Source of the DNA: Dyadobacter psychrophilus
Lineage (GTDB): Bacteria > Bacteroidota > Bacteroidia > Cytophagales > Spirosomataceae
Length of the DNA stretch: 64,000 nt
NCBI RefSeq assembly: GCF_900167945.1
Contig: NZ_FUZA01000004.1
Span: 124,001-188,000, forward strand
Reading direction: 5' to 3'
Shown: one piece after another, positions 27,781-36,376 of the stretch
Position numbering within the stretch: the stretch's first letter is position 1
Layout: each line of letters begins with the position of its first letter
The notes under the pieces: generated by a model
Databases searched by the model: none
Seen by the model: the letters and a program-made list of their open reading frames with translations, nothing else
What the model was told of the DNA's origin: nothing
Program-made: the position numbers and the translations under genes

Positions 27781-27882
27781 AACCGCGACGGGAATCGGAT
27801 TCGAGCGCAAACCTGGCCATATCCAGAGTTTAGGAAACTCCTATCGGGCGGCGATCCGCTCTATCCGTTGAACTACGCAGTC
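27781..27882 (-). pseudogene. tRNA-Arg(CCU)-like sequence with two inserts, unit 4
   Basis: It keeps both acceptor strands (GACTGCG near 27882 and CGCGGTT near 27781) and the anticodon arm with CCT, but carries a 19-nt segment in the T-arm (27798-27816, replacing three bases) and a 16-nt segment in the D-arm region (27845-27860). With these inserts a normal cloverleaf is not possible. The D-arm reading GTTCAACGGATAGAGC is itself typical, so I cannot exclude an unusual processed tRNA, but a pseudogene is more likely. Confidence 0.75.
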
Positions 27883-27928
27883 GAATTGGGGTGCAAAACT
27901 GGCAAAAAATCATTTGAATTACAAATGA

Positions 27929-29164
27929 TTATTCTTCCGTTTGAACTGCGGTATATCCCAAATCGAGCCAGTTCGGATAAATTGAGAAGTGTTTTTCCTT
28001 CACTATGGAAAATAATGTGTTTCTCAATTCTTCAATATTCTCTTTCTTTTCAGCGGAAATAAATACAACGTGATCAGCTTTATCAGCGATATAGCTCTTT
28101 TTCAATTGTTCCAAAACACTTTCTGTCTGCTCAATTTCTTGTCCTTCATCATTATCCGCATTAAATGTCGGATTGTAAAGGTCAATTTTATTGAACACCA
28201 AAATGGTCGGCTTGTTTGCAGCGCCAATGTCTTCCAGCGTTTTGTTCACCACATCCAAATGTTCTTCGAACGAAGGGTGCGAAATGTCCACGACATGCAG
28301 TAAAATATCGGCTTCCCTAACCTCATCCAAAGTTGATTTAAACGACTCAATGAGTAGCGTGGGTAATTTGCGTATGAAACCAACCGTGTCCGTAAGCAAG
28401 AATGGAATATTCTCCATATTCACCTTTCTAACAGTCGAATCAACAGTGGCAAACAGCTTGTTTTCAGCAAAAACATCTGCCTTCGAAAGCCCGCGCATTA
28501 ATGTTGATTTTCCGACGTTGGTATAACCGACAATGGCAACACGGACCAGCCGGTCTCTTTCCTTACGCCGCGTAGTGCTTTGACGATCAATCTTTTCCAG
28601 TTTCTCCTTTAAGAATGCAATCCGATCTTTTACGAGACGTTTATCTGTTTCCAATTCTGTTTCACCAGGCCCGCGCATACCCACACCAACTCCTGACTGG
28701 CGACTTAAGTGGGTCCACATACGCGTCAGTCTCGGGTATAGATATTGATACTGGGCCAGTTCGACCTGTAATTTGGACTGGGCGGTTTGTGCCCGCATGG
28801 CAAAAATATCCAGGATCAGTAAACTCCTGTCAATCACCTTGATATCTTTGAAAACAGCTTCCAGATTTCGCACCTGCGAAGGCGTAAGGTCATCATCGTA
28901 AAGGATCATGTCCACAGGATTCGCAGTCACGTAAATCAAAATTTCTTCCAGCTTTCCTTTTCCCGTATAAGTTCGAATATCGGCTCTTTCCAGATTCTGT
29001 GTAAATGTTTTTACCGTCTCCACGCCCAGTGTAGTCGCCAGGAAAGCAAGCTCGTCCAGATATTCCTTTGTTTTTTCAGCCGGTTGTTTTTGCGTACTGA
29101 CCGCTACGAGTACAGCAGTTTCCTGCTTTTCGGCTGTCGAGTATAACTTCTTTTTATCAATCAT
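27929..29164 (-). CDS. hflX: GTPase HflX
   Basis: The ATG at 29164 (411 residues) is chosen; 32 residues of the longer frame precede it and look unrelated. N-terminal HflX domain, a helical linker with YLYPRLTRMWTHLSRQSGV, then a GTPase domain with G1 GYTNVGKST, G3 DTVGF and NKID. HflX binds the 50S ribosome and can split stalled ribosomes under stress. A CATTTG-N5-CAAATG palindrome (27911-27927) sits at its stop codon. Transcription runs towards the tRNA array. Confidence 0.93.
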   Translation of the reverse strand: MIDKKKLYSTAEKQETAVLVAVSTQKQPAEKTKEYLDELAFLATTLGVETVKTFTQNLERADIRTYTGKGKLEEILIYVTANPVDMILYDDDLTPSQVRNLEAVFKDIKVIDRSLLILDIFAMRAQTAQSKLQVELAQYQYLYPRLTRMWTHLSRQSGVGVGMRGPGETELETDKRLVKDRIAFLKEKLEKIDRQSTTRRKERDRLVRVAIVGYTNVGKSTLMRGLSKADVFAENKLFATVDSTVRKVNMENIPFLLTDTVGFIRKLPTLLIESFKSTLDEVREADILLHVVDISHPSFEEHLDVVNKTLEDIGAANKPTILVFNKIDLYNPTFNADNDEGQEIEQTESVLEQLKKSYIADKADHVVFISAEKKENIEELRNTLFSIVKEKHFSIYPNWLDLGYTAVQTEE

Positions 29165-29319
29165 GCAGCATTGTTTAATTGTATTTTCTTTCCCGGATGC
29201 TTCACTTTTATACCAAAATTCGCAGGAAAGAGTAGAAAGGCAACGGTTTAGCGCAAGCAAAAGTTCATCCCGTCCAGGCCGTGAAATTACACTTACATAT
29301 TAATTAATCCATTATTTTG

Positions 29320-29352
29320 TTTGAATAATAGAAAAGCACTTTTGTATCTTTG
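29320..29352 (+). promoter_or_regulatory. Putative promoter for the MATE gene, long leader
   Basis: TATCTTTG (29345-29352) matches the -7 element, with TTTG at 29320-29323 as -33, 21 nt upstream. The transcript would have a leader of about 140 nt before the ATG at 29499. I see only weak hairpins there (for example GTGAC/GTCAC near 29447-29465) and no riboswitch that I recognise. The 334-nt gap 29165-29498 also holds the hflX upstream region. Confidence 0.55.
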
Positions 29353-29498
29353 GCCAAATTCTGCGAAATATGTTGGTGATCATCCCCGGTTTACAATAAC
29401 CACAATTCTTTCCTGATCCGTCTTTCGGACTACCGGACAACCTTTCGTGACTTCTACGGGTCACACATTTCTTATTATTATTTCAATTTATTTCATCC

Positions 29499-30884
29499 AT
29501 GAAAAAGTGGTTTCAACTGCTTCGTCAGGCTATTCGCGGCTCCGAAGAAAGTTTTACCGAAGGAAGCATCAACCGAGCGATTTTTTTGCTATCCGTCCCA
29601 ATGATCCTGGAAATGGTCATGGAGTCGCTATTTGCCGTTGTTGACATTTTTTTCGTTTCAAAAGTGAGTACAGAAGCCGTGGCGGTTGTCGGGCTTACTG
29701 AGTCTGTTATAACGTTGGTTTATTCTGTTGCGATTGGTTTGAGCACCGCTGCTACGGCGACCATTGCACGTCGTGTCGGAGAGGGCAACACCAATGGCGC
29801 AAGGCATGCGGTCGGGCAGGTTATTATCATTTCCCTGGCTATTTCGGCCGTAACTGCAACTGTTGGGACCTGGTTTGCCGGTGATATCCTGCGGATTATG
29901 GGTGCTGATGCAAAAGTAATTGAACTCGGGACCGACTTTGCAAGGATTCAGTTTCTGAGCAGCCCGGTCGTTATTTTGCTTTATTCACTAAGCGGTGCAT
30001 TGCGCGGCGCAGGTTCCGCAGCGACGGCCATGCGATCATTGATTGTGGCAAATTGCATGAACATGATCCTGGGGCCGATCCTGATATTCGGACTTGGGCC
30101 ATTTCCTGAGTTAGGTGTTACAGGTGCGGCTCTTGCTACGGCTTTGGGTCGTTCCATAGGCGTTGGTTATCAGCTGTTTTCGTTAACCAAAGCGCAAAAG
30201 TCACTGGGCTTGCTTTGGGCCGATCTGCGTCCCAATCCGGAAACCATTGCGACCATTGTGAAAGTGGCAACCGGTGGAACGGTTCAGTTTCTGATCGGCT
30301 CTGCAAGCTGGATTTTCCTGACACGTATATTATCTGAGTTTGGCAGTGACGTGGTTGCGGGTTACACCATTGCAATTCGTGTGATTATGTTCACTTTGCT
30401 GCCTGCATGGGGACTGGCCAATGCTGCGGCTACGCTTGTAGGACAGAATCTGGGCGCCGGCAAACCCGACCGTGCAGAGAAATCTGTCTGGAAATGTGCG
30501 TCTTATAATTTCTTCTTCTTGTTGGGACTGGCCATTTTAATGTTCGTAGCGGCCGAGGAAATCATCGGTTTATTCAGCCCAAATCCGGACGTAATTGCCA
30601 CAGGAAAAATGGCGTTGCGCGTGCTGTGCCTGGGTTATGCCGCTTATGCTTATGGAATGGTCGTCATTCAGTCTCTTAATGGGGCAGGGGATACCAAAAC
30701 GCCGACTGTTTTGAACCTGATTTGTTTTTGGGCAATTGAAATTCCGGTTGCGTATGTGCTGGCCGTTATGATGAACTTCGGTCCGGTCGGCGTTTTTATA
30801 TCGGTTCCGTTTGCAGAGTCTATTCTGGCATTGTTGGGAATTTGGCGGTTCAGGCTTGGAAAATGGAAGTTGGTAAAGGTTTGA
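29499..30884 (+). CDS. MATE-family efflux transporter (NorM-like)
   Basis: 461 residues with about twelve membrane helices in two similar halves, and a loop motif TARRVGEGNTNGARHAVGQ between helices in the first half. The MatE family exports cationic drugs or dyes in exchange for Na+ or H+. It stands alone between hflX (divergent) and the sulfur operon; its own promoter is proposed at 29320-29352. A 31-nt hairpin without T-run follows the stop (30890-30920), so termination may be rho-dependent. Confidence 0.88.
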   Translation: MKKWFQLLRQAIRGSEESFTEGSINRAIFLLSVPMILEMVMESLFAVVDIFFVSKVSTEAVAVVGLTESVITLVYSVAIGLSTAATATIARRVGEGNTNGARHAVGQVIIISLAISAVTATVGTWFAGDILRIMGADAKVIELGTDFARIQFLSSPVVILLYSLSGALRGAGSAATAMRSLIVANCMNMILGPILIFGLGPFPELGVTGAALATALGRSIGVGYQLFSLTKAQKSLGLLWADLRPNPETIATIVKVATGGTVQFLIGSASWIFLTRILSEFGSDVVAGYTIAIRVIMFTLLPAWGLANAAATLVGQNLGAGKPDRAEKSVWKCASYNFFFLLGLAILMFVAAEEIIGLFSPNPDVIATGKMALRVLCLGYAAYAYGMVVIQSLNGAGDTKTPTVLNLICFWAIEIPVAYVLAVMMNFGPVGVFISVPFAESILALLGIWRFRLGKWKLVKV

Positions 30885-30976
30885 GGAAGCTGATCGGGGT
30901 GGCGCATCCATCCCGGTCAGAAACGAAAACAGGGGCGTTTTGGTTAACTTTATATCAATAAACTGAATTATCCTTC

Positions 30977-32374
30977 ATGAAAATAGAACAGATATATACC
31001 GGATGCCTGGCTCAGGGTGCTTATTTTATCGTTTCCAATGGCGAAGCGGCGGTCATTGATCCTTTGCGTGAAGTGGAGCCATACATTCAAAAAGCCGAAA
31101 AGATCGGGGCAAAAATCAAGTATGTATTTGAGACGCATTTCCATGCTGATTTTGTCTCAGGGCATCTCGACCTCGCTGAAAAAACCGGTGCTGAAATTGT
31201 GTATGGTCCTAATGCAAATACAGCATTCAAGGCTCACATCGCTGATGATAATGAGGAGTTTCAATTAGGGGATATCATAATTAAAGCATTGCATACTCCG
31301 GGTCACACACTGGAATCGACGAGTTATTTATTATTTGATAAAAACAAAAAACCAGTTGCTCTTTTCAGCGGCGATACACTTTTCATTGGAGACGTAGGGC
31401 GTCCCGACCTGGCCCAGAAATGTGATCTGACAATGGAAGATCTGGCCGGAATGTTGTTTGAAAGCCTGCGTTCGAAGATTATGACGTTACCGGATGACAT
31501 TATCGTATATCCAGCGCACGGAGCGGGTTCTGCTTGCGGGAAGAACATGAGCAAGGAAACTTCCGATACACTGGGCAACCAAAAGCTTTTCAATTATGCT
31601 TTGCGGGACGATATGACGAAAGAGGAATTCATCAGCGAAGTCACAGCCGGCTTGCCCGAACCGCCCAAATATTTCCCGGAAAATGTGAAGATGAACCGTG
31701 ATGGTTACGAAAGCATTGATGATGTGCTGGAACGCGGCGATCAGGCATTATCTCCTGAGGCATTTGAGGCCAAAGCTAATAATACGGGTGCGCTCATTCT
31801 GGATACGCGAAAACCGGAGGATTTTGCAAAAGGATTTATCCCAAATTCAATTAACATTGGCATCGAAGGCGGTTTTGCTCCCTGGGTTGGTGCGCTGATC
31901 CCGGACTTGAAACAGAATTTGCTGATTGTGACCGAGCCTGGCAAGGAAGAAGAAGTAGTAACGCGTTTGGCAAGAGTCGGTTACGATCATACTGTCGGAT
32001 TTTTGAATGGTGGTTTTGAAGCCTGGATTAATTCCGGCAAAGAGACTGATTCCGTTGATAATGTTTCCGCTAATTCATTCGCAGGGATTTATCAGAAGGA
32101 AAGTCCGGAAGTGATCGACGTGCGCAAACCAGACGAATTTGCAGCCGGGCACATTGAAGGGGCCAGCAACCTGCCATTAGACAATATCAACGACCTTATG
32201 GCCGAATTTCCCAAAAACAAAACCCTTTACGTGCATTGCGCAGGAGGTTACCGCTCCATGATTGCAGCCTCCATCCTCAAATCCCGCGGCATCGACGACG
32301 TCGTAAACATTGAAGGCGGCTTCGGCGCAGTGGAGAAAACGAATGTGCCTGTAACACATTATCAATCGATTTAG
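30977..32374 (+). CDS. Persulfide dioxygenase-type MBL protein with two rhodanese domains
   Basis: 465 residues: a metallo-beta-lactamase domain (about 1-240) with [11 protein letters not shown] and later GDTLF, GRPD and PAHGAGS, then two rhodanese domains. The first rhodanese has no cysteine at the usual loop (IVTEPGKEE), the second has [10 protein letters not shown], so only the second is expected to handle persulfide sulfur. The residue after the metal Asp is Phe, where many MBL hydrolases have His. Related ETHE1/CstB-type proteins oxidise persulfides. It is followed by two YeeE/YedE half-transporters, so it fits sulfide/persulfide detoxification. Confidence 0.85.
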   Translation: MKIEQIYTGCLAQGAYFIVSNGEAAVIDPLREVEPYIQKAEKIGAKIKYVFETHFHADFVSGHLDLAEKTGAEIVYGPNANTAFKAHIADDNEEFQLGDIIIKALHTPGHTLESTSYLLFDKNKKPVALFSGDTLFIGDVGRPDLAQKCDLTMEDLAGMLFESLRSKIMTLPDDIIVYPAHGAGSACGKNMSKETSDTLGNQKLFNYALRDDMTKEEFISEVTAGLPEPPKYFPENVKMNRDGYESIDDVLERGDQALSPEAFEAKANNTGALILDTRKPEDFAKGFIPNSINIGIEGGFAPWVGALIPDLKQNLLIVTEPGKEEEVVTRLARVGYDHTVGFLNGGFEAWINSGKETDSVDNVSANSFAGIYQKESPEVIDVRKPDEFAAGHIEGASNLPLDNINDLMAEFPKNKTLYVHCAGGYRSMIAASILKSRGIDDVVNIEGGFGAVEKTNVPVTHYQSI

Positions 32375-32377
32375 TAT

Positions 32378-32953
32378 ATGGACGTTATTGAAGTGCTTCG
32401 GGAGCCTTGGCCTTGGTATGTGGCGGGGCCTCTAATCGGGTTGACTGTGCCGGCTTTGTTGCTGCTGGGAAATAAGTCTTTCGGGATTTCTTCTTCGTTG
32501 CGGCACATTTGTGCGGCGGTAATCCCGGCGAATATTTCCTTTTTCAAGTATGATTGGAAAAAAGGAATTTGGAATCTGTTTTTTGTGGCGGGCATCACGA
32601 TTGGTGGCTTTATTGCCAGTTTTTACCTAGCTAATCCTGATAAAATTGTGATCGCTGATGCAACGCAACAAACATTAAGCGGGTATGGATTGACCAGTTT
32701 TTCGGGCCTGATGCCAATGGAAATTTTCGGCACTTCAAGCATTCTTTCCCTGAAAGGACTCATTTTTCTCGTTTTCGGAGGCTTTTTAGTAGGTTTCGGA
32801 ACGCGTTATGCGGGAGGCTGCACATCCGGCCACGCTATTACAGGATTGGCAACATTGCAGTGGCCATCGTTGGTGGCAACGGTAAGCTTTTTTATTGGCG
32901 GGCTGGTTTGCACACATTTGCTCCTGCCATTTTTGTTTACTCTCGTTCTTTAA
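32378..32953 (+). CDS. YeeE/YedE-type half transporter (first of pair)
   Basis: 191 residues with four or more membrane helices and the signature [16 protein letters not shown], the conserved Cys motif of YeeE/YedE sulfur transporters. Such proteins import thiosulfate or related sulfur species. It begins four bases after the dioxygenase stop and is followed at once by a second half, so together they probably form one transporter. The substrate is inferred only from family and neighbours. Confidence 0.85.
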   Translation: MDVIEVLREPWPWYVAGPLIGLTVPALLLLGNKSFGISSSLRHICAAVIPANISFFKYDWKKGIWNLFFVAGITIGGFIASFYLANPDKIVIADATQQTLSGYGLTSFSGLMPMEIFGTSSILSLKGLIFLVFGGFLVGFGTRYAGGCTSGHAITGLATLQWPSLVATVSFFIGGLVCTHLLLPFLFTLVL

Positions 32954-32965
32954 TTGATATACAAA

Positions 32966-33463
32966 ATGGAAAAGGTAGAAAATACGCAGGTTCGTGCTCT
33001 TTTAGAAGATGATAGCGACGGAAGCAACACGCAAAAGCTGGCAGAAGGATTTACTTCGAATTTCAAATATCTGGTTACCGGCTTACTTTTCGGGATCGTC
33101 TTTGTGAAAGCAGAGATCGTTTCCTGGTTTCGGATTCAGGAAATGTTCCGGTTTGATTCTTTTCACATGTACGGCGTAATCGGCTCTGCGGTGCTGGTGG
33201 GACTGGTTTCGGTTCAATTAATAAAGCGTTTCAACCTGAAAACCATTTCGGGCGAAGAGGTTGTGATCCCCGATAAGACATTCAGCAAAGGCCAGATTTA
33301 CGGCGGACTGCTTTTCGGATTTGGCTGGGCCATAACCGGTGCATGCCCCGGACCCTTGTTTGCGCAGATTGGCGCCGGATATTTGGCGGTGATTGTTACA
33401 TTGCTCAGCGCCATTGCCGGCACCTGGACATACGGTTTATTAAGACCTAAATTGCCGCATTGA
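32966..33463 (+). CDS. YeeE/YedE-type half transporter (second of pair)
   Basis: The ATG at 32966 (165 residues) is preferred to the TTG at 32954. The TM region contains GACPGPLFAQIGAGYLAV, the matching motif of the second half. Together with the preceding gene it makes the two-gene form of the transporter, as in several Bacteroidota and Proteobacteria. Its stop abuts the convergent methyltransferase without a spacer. Confidence 0.82.
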   Translation: MEKVENTQVRALLEDDSDGSNTQKLAEGFTSNFKYLVTGLLFGIVFVKAEIVSWFRIQEMFRFDSFHMYGVIGSAVLVGLVSVQLIKRFNLKTISGEEVVIPDKTFSKGQIYGGLLFGFGWAITGACPGPLFAQIGAGYLAVIVTLLSAIAGTWTYGLLRPKLPH

Positions 33464-34207
33464 TCACAATTTTTTGGCAACCAAATACAGCTGCTCGTCA
33501 CCCAAAGCAAATGGGTCGGCTTCCAAATTCCCGAATGTTCCTACAACCTGCAAACCCGCAGATTCAAACATATAAGTAATTTCCGAAAGCGTGAAAATGT
33601 GTTGACGAACCGTATGCGTCACTTTTTCAGAACCGGAAATAAATGTTTGTTCTGCCTCAATATAGCCTTCCTCGGGTCGATATTCGTTTTCGGCAAGATA
33701 AATGATATCATCTTTTACTGGCATCCAGTTTCTCACCTGGAAATTTGGAAGAATGCTTTCCGCAAGGTTTTCAGTATGGATAGTGATGTGGCCGCCTGGC
33801 TTTACAGCATTTGCCATTTTTGAAATAAACTGCTGCATTTCGGCCCTTGGGAAAAAACTGAAACTATTTCCAATGCAGTAAGCCGCATCAAATGCATTTT
33901 CTTCGATAGCACATTGCAGCACATCGTCACAGATGACTGTCAAAAGCAATTTTTGCTTTTTTGAAACCGCTTTCAATTCATCACAGTATTCACTCGAAAT
34001 ATCAATACAAGTGATTTTGCAACCTTCTTCGGCAAGCGGAATTGCGTGGCGCCCGTAACCAGCCAGCATGTCCAAAACTCTGCTGCCTTCTTTTATTTCT
34101 AACACATCCCGCAGAAAATCAACTTCATAATCAGTGTATTCTTCATCCTGGTGCAGTTTCCAGGCGCGTTGCGGGAGTCCTTTGAAATAATTGTGATACC
34201 AGGCCAC
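33464..34207 (-). CDS. Class I SAM-dependent methyltransferase
   Basis: 247 residues from a GTG start at 34207. SAM-binding motif I is VLDMLAGYGRHAIPLAEEG (about 59-77), followed by the acidic end of strand 2 (ITCIDISSEY) and motif IV (AAYCIGNSFSFF). Substrate unknown. It is convergent with the sulfur operon and lies leftward of the metal cluster terminator. Possibly transcribed separately. Confidence 0.8.
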   Translation of the reverse strand: MAWYHNYFKGLPQRAWKLHQDEEYTDYEVDFLRDVLEIKEGSRVLDMLAGYGRHAIPLAEEGCKITCIDISSEYCDELKAVSKKQKLLLTVICDDVLQCAIEENAFDAAYCIGNSFSFFPRAEMQQFISKMANAVKPGGHITIHTENLAESILPNFQVRNWMPVKDDIIYLAENEYRPEEGYIEAEQTFISGSEKVTHTVRQHIFTLSEITYMFESAGLQVVGTFGNLEADPFALGDEQLYLVAKKL

Positions 34208-34242
34208 GAGAGGGGTTTATTTTTAATGATGCGCAAAACTAC

Positions 34243-34271
34243 AAAAAGCTGCCAGGATGAATGGCAGCTTT
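34243..34271 (-). terminator. Terminator of the metal-resistance cluster
   Basis: AAAGCTGCCA (34245-34254) and TGGCAGCTTT (34262-34271) form a 10-bp perfect stem with loop GGATGAA. The A's at 34243-34247 give a U-run on the minus strand, just past the last gene of the cluster (34294). Confidence 0.85.
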
Positions 34272-34293
34272 CTTGAAATATAAGCGCACAACA

Positions 34294-35730
34294 TTACATT
34301 CGCATGAGTCCCGGCGTAATGCGCAGATAAACCTGCCCGGAAAGCGGCGTTTCGCCATAAATTGGTCTCAGTGATTTGTCAATCGAATAAATCCCGATCT
34401 GGCCGCCGGCTTGCAAGAGCGTATTTTGGAATGAAGCTATCTGACGGTTTAAGCCGATTGAGAACATGGAAATGGGGAATTGATCTTTCGAAATTCTGAT
34501 ATTTCCAGGGAAGCCTAGCTCGTCTACGCTTTTCTGAACCCATTCATAACGACCGTAAACAGCCCATTTATCCAACTGCACATTAGATTCCAGCAAAGCA
34601 GAATGCTCTCTATGGTGGCCGCCGGCTTCATTCAATCCCCAAACGGCAGAAGTTGAGATCCATCGGTTTTTACCATTCAAATTAGCCGAATGCTGAACGG
34701 AGGCTGTTGTCCGGTCCACATTTTCACCGCCGTGCAATGGTTCTGGATTTTTGATAAAACCCCTGCTCACCTGCAATGCCCAGTTCGTCGAGGGATTGAA
34801 TAATAACCGGTAACTGTATGAGTCAAATCGCGGTTTGTCAAAGTCAAAACGGTTTTCGTTTGGCTCACGACCGGTGAAGGACGAACCTTCCAATTTGAAT
34901 TTCCAAAGCCGGATCCCCGCTGTTACCACACCAAATGTAATGTGCGCTGCATCCTGCCAATGGTGTCCCAAAACCGCATCCGGATTATTGAAAGCGGACA
35001 TTCTGTGCATAAATGCTGTCGGGCCAAGTGCGGGCTCGCCGGGATAACCCGCATAAAGGGTCAGGTCAATGTTCTCATTCAGCCTTTGGGTGTAAGCAAC
35101 GGAAAGCTCGGAGATAAGATCATGCGGATGTTGCTTGTCGATCAGCGGCTCGCCCTTCCAGGTTTCTCCGGATTGGAATAAAAGGGGATAACCTGCTCCG
35201 CCATCTAATAATCTGTCCAGCGAAACCATCGCGCGGACATTCAGCAAACCATTTTTACCGATCTGCCGTTGCGCCATGCCCATGAACCAGTTTGGCACAC
35301 TAACCTTTGATTTCGATCCTTTCAGGCCATCATTATTGAAGTTTTGGGCCGTATAGCGCAAAAAAACGCTTCCATGCAACATGTAATTCCACTTACTTGC
35401 GTGCTTCATGTAGGCATACATAGGCGTCGCGTCGGGCTGCCAGCCTGTGCCCGAGCCGTTGCGCGTCATCGGCAGGCTGAGGGAAAAACTATGCGTCATA
35501 TGCCCCGTATCATGCTTCATATTTTCATGGTCCATTTTGCTATGATCCATCTTGCTATGATCGACAGTATCAGCTTTCATGTTTTTGTGATCCATGCCCT
35601 TCATATCATGCTCAGCGGGCTTAGCGGTGGCTTTTTTGGGCTCCTGATGATGCTCGTGCTGCGCCAACACAGGGAAATAGGCGGTCATTATGCTGGCTAA
35701 TGCCAGCATTTTTAGTCTGTTGTTTTTCAT
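34294..35730 (-). CDS. Outer-membrane beta-barrel protein with a His/Met-rich N-terminus
   Basis: 478 residues with a signal peptide (cleavage near VLAQ). About 55 mature residues are extremely rich in His, Met, Asp and Lys, with repeats such as DHSKMDHSKMDHENMK, a composition typical of copper-binding segments. The rest is barrel-like, with alternating hydrophobic strands and terminal QVYLRITPGLMRM. It is the last gene of the heavy-metal cluster, so an outer-membrane metal sequestering or exporting role is likely (inference). I do not know a named family. Confidence 0.7.
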   Translation of the reverse strand: MKNNRLKMLALASIMTAYFPVLAQHEHHQEPKKATAKPAEHDMKGMDHKNMKADTVDHSKMDHSKMDHENMKHDTGHMTHSFSLSLPMTRNGSGTGWQPDATPMYAYMKHASKWNYMLHGSVFLRYTAQNFNNDGLKGSKSKVSVPNWFMGMAQRQIGKNGLLNVRAMVSLDRLLDGGAGYPLLFQSGETWKGEPLIDKQHPHDLISELSVAYTQRLNENIDLTLYAGYPGEPALGPTAFMHRMSAFNNPDAVLGHHWQDAAHITFGVVTAGIRLWKFKLEGSSFTGREPNENRFDFDKPRFDSYSYRLLFNPSTNWALQVSRGFIKNPEPLHGGENVDRTTASVQHSANLNGKNRWISTSAVWGLNEAGGHHREHSALLESNVQLDKWAVYGRYEWVQKSVDELGFPGNIRISKDQFPISMFSIGLNRQIASFQNTLLQAGGQIGIYSIDKSLRPIYGETPLSGQVYLRITPGLMRM

Positions 35731-35748
35731 GACAAAGTGGTTTTGTTA

Positions 35749-36090
35749 CTAGTGCGCAGCGGCCGTTTTCCGGCAGCAGTTCGGCAATTTATCGTGCGCT
35801 TTCTGGTTAGCAACTTGCGTATCCGCGTCGTAGCCTGTGTTGATAATCGTTGCCTTTATGGCTTCCGGCGTAGTTTTATTCGGATTATACTTCACCGTAA
35901 CTACTTTGTCTTTCAAGTCCAGATTGGATTCTTTCACGCCTTTGGAAAGGCCCAGGTTACGCTCAATGCGTTCCTTGCACATTTCGCAAATCGCAGAAGT
36001 TTTGATTTTGATCTCCTTGTCACCGTCGGCCTGAGCCATGTTAACCCCGGCAAAAAGGGCTATCAAAATGGATAAGATGGTCGTTTTCAT
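35749..36090 (-). CDS. Secreted HMA-domain metal-binding protein
   Basis: I take the ATG at 36090 (113 residues) because MKTTILSILIALFAGVNMAQA is a signal peptide; the 31 residues before it in the long frame overlap the preceding gene. The HMA domain carries CEMC in SAICEMCKERIE, the Cys-x-x-Cys copper-binding loop, and a Cys pair sits near the C-terminus (NCCRK). A periplasmic metallochaperone role fits, next to a barrel protein and a metal-binding lipoprotein. Confidence 0.83.
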   Translation of the reverse strand: MKTTILSILIALFAGVNMAQADGDKEIKIKTSAICEMCKERIERNLGLSKGVKESNLDLKDKVVTVKYNPNKTTPEAIKATIINTGYDADTQVANQKAHDKLPNCCRKTAAAH

Positions 36091-36110
36091 AATTTCTAAT
36101 GTTTTAATGA

Positions 36111-36347
36111 TCAATGATTGTGTCCCGTAGAATCTGTTTCTCCCATGGCTACTTCTTGTAAATCCATCTTGCAAACCGGGCATTTTCCAGCTTCTGCGTA
36201 GGTTTTTTCTCCCTCACATTGCATGGGACATGCGTATTTTTTCCCTGCTGCTGCGGTAGTCTCATTCGCAGATTTCTCAGTTTTGTGGTTGTTTCCTCCA
36301 CAGGCTGTGAAAAGAAGCATTACCACAGCAAAAAGTACATTTTTCAT
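36111..36347 (-). CDS. Small lipoprotein with a heavy-metal-binding (HMBD) domain
   Basis: The ATG at 36347 (78 residues) gives a lipoprotein signal with lipobox LFTAC (cysteine 16). The mature part has YACPMQCEGEKTY and KCPVCKMDL, the paired Cys-x-x-x-Cys/Cys-x-x-Cys of the heavy-metal-binding domain, and a His-rich tail (GHNH). It probably binds copper or another soft metal in the periplasm. It overlaps nothing once this start is used; the AraC gene ends 29 bp upstream. Confidence 0.85.
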   Translation of the reverse strand: MKNVLFAVVMLLFTACGGNNHKTEKSANETTAAAGKKYACPMQCEGEKTYAEAGKCPVCKMDLQEVAMGETDSTGHNH

Positions 36348-36376
36348 GATGATTGAAGGTTTGTTTAATGTCTGAT

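Noticed and set aside
29353..29498. Riboswitch in the MATE gene leader
   Set aside because: The leader is long, but I could not match its short hairpins to any known riboswitch.
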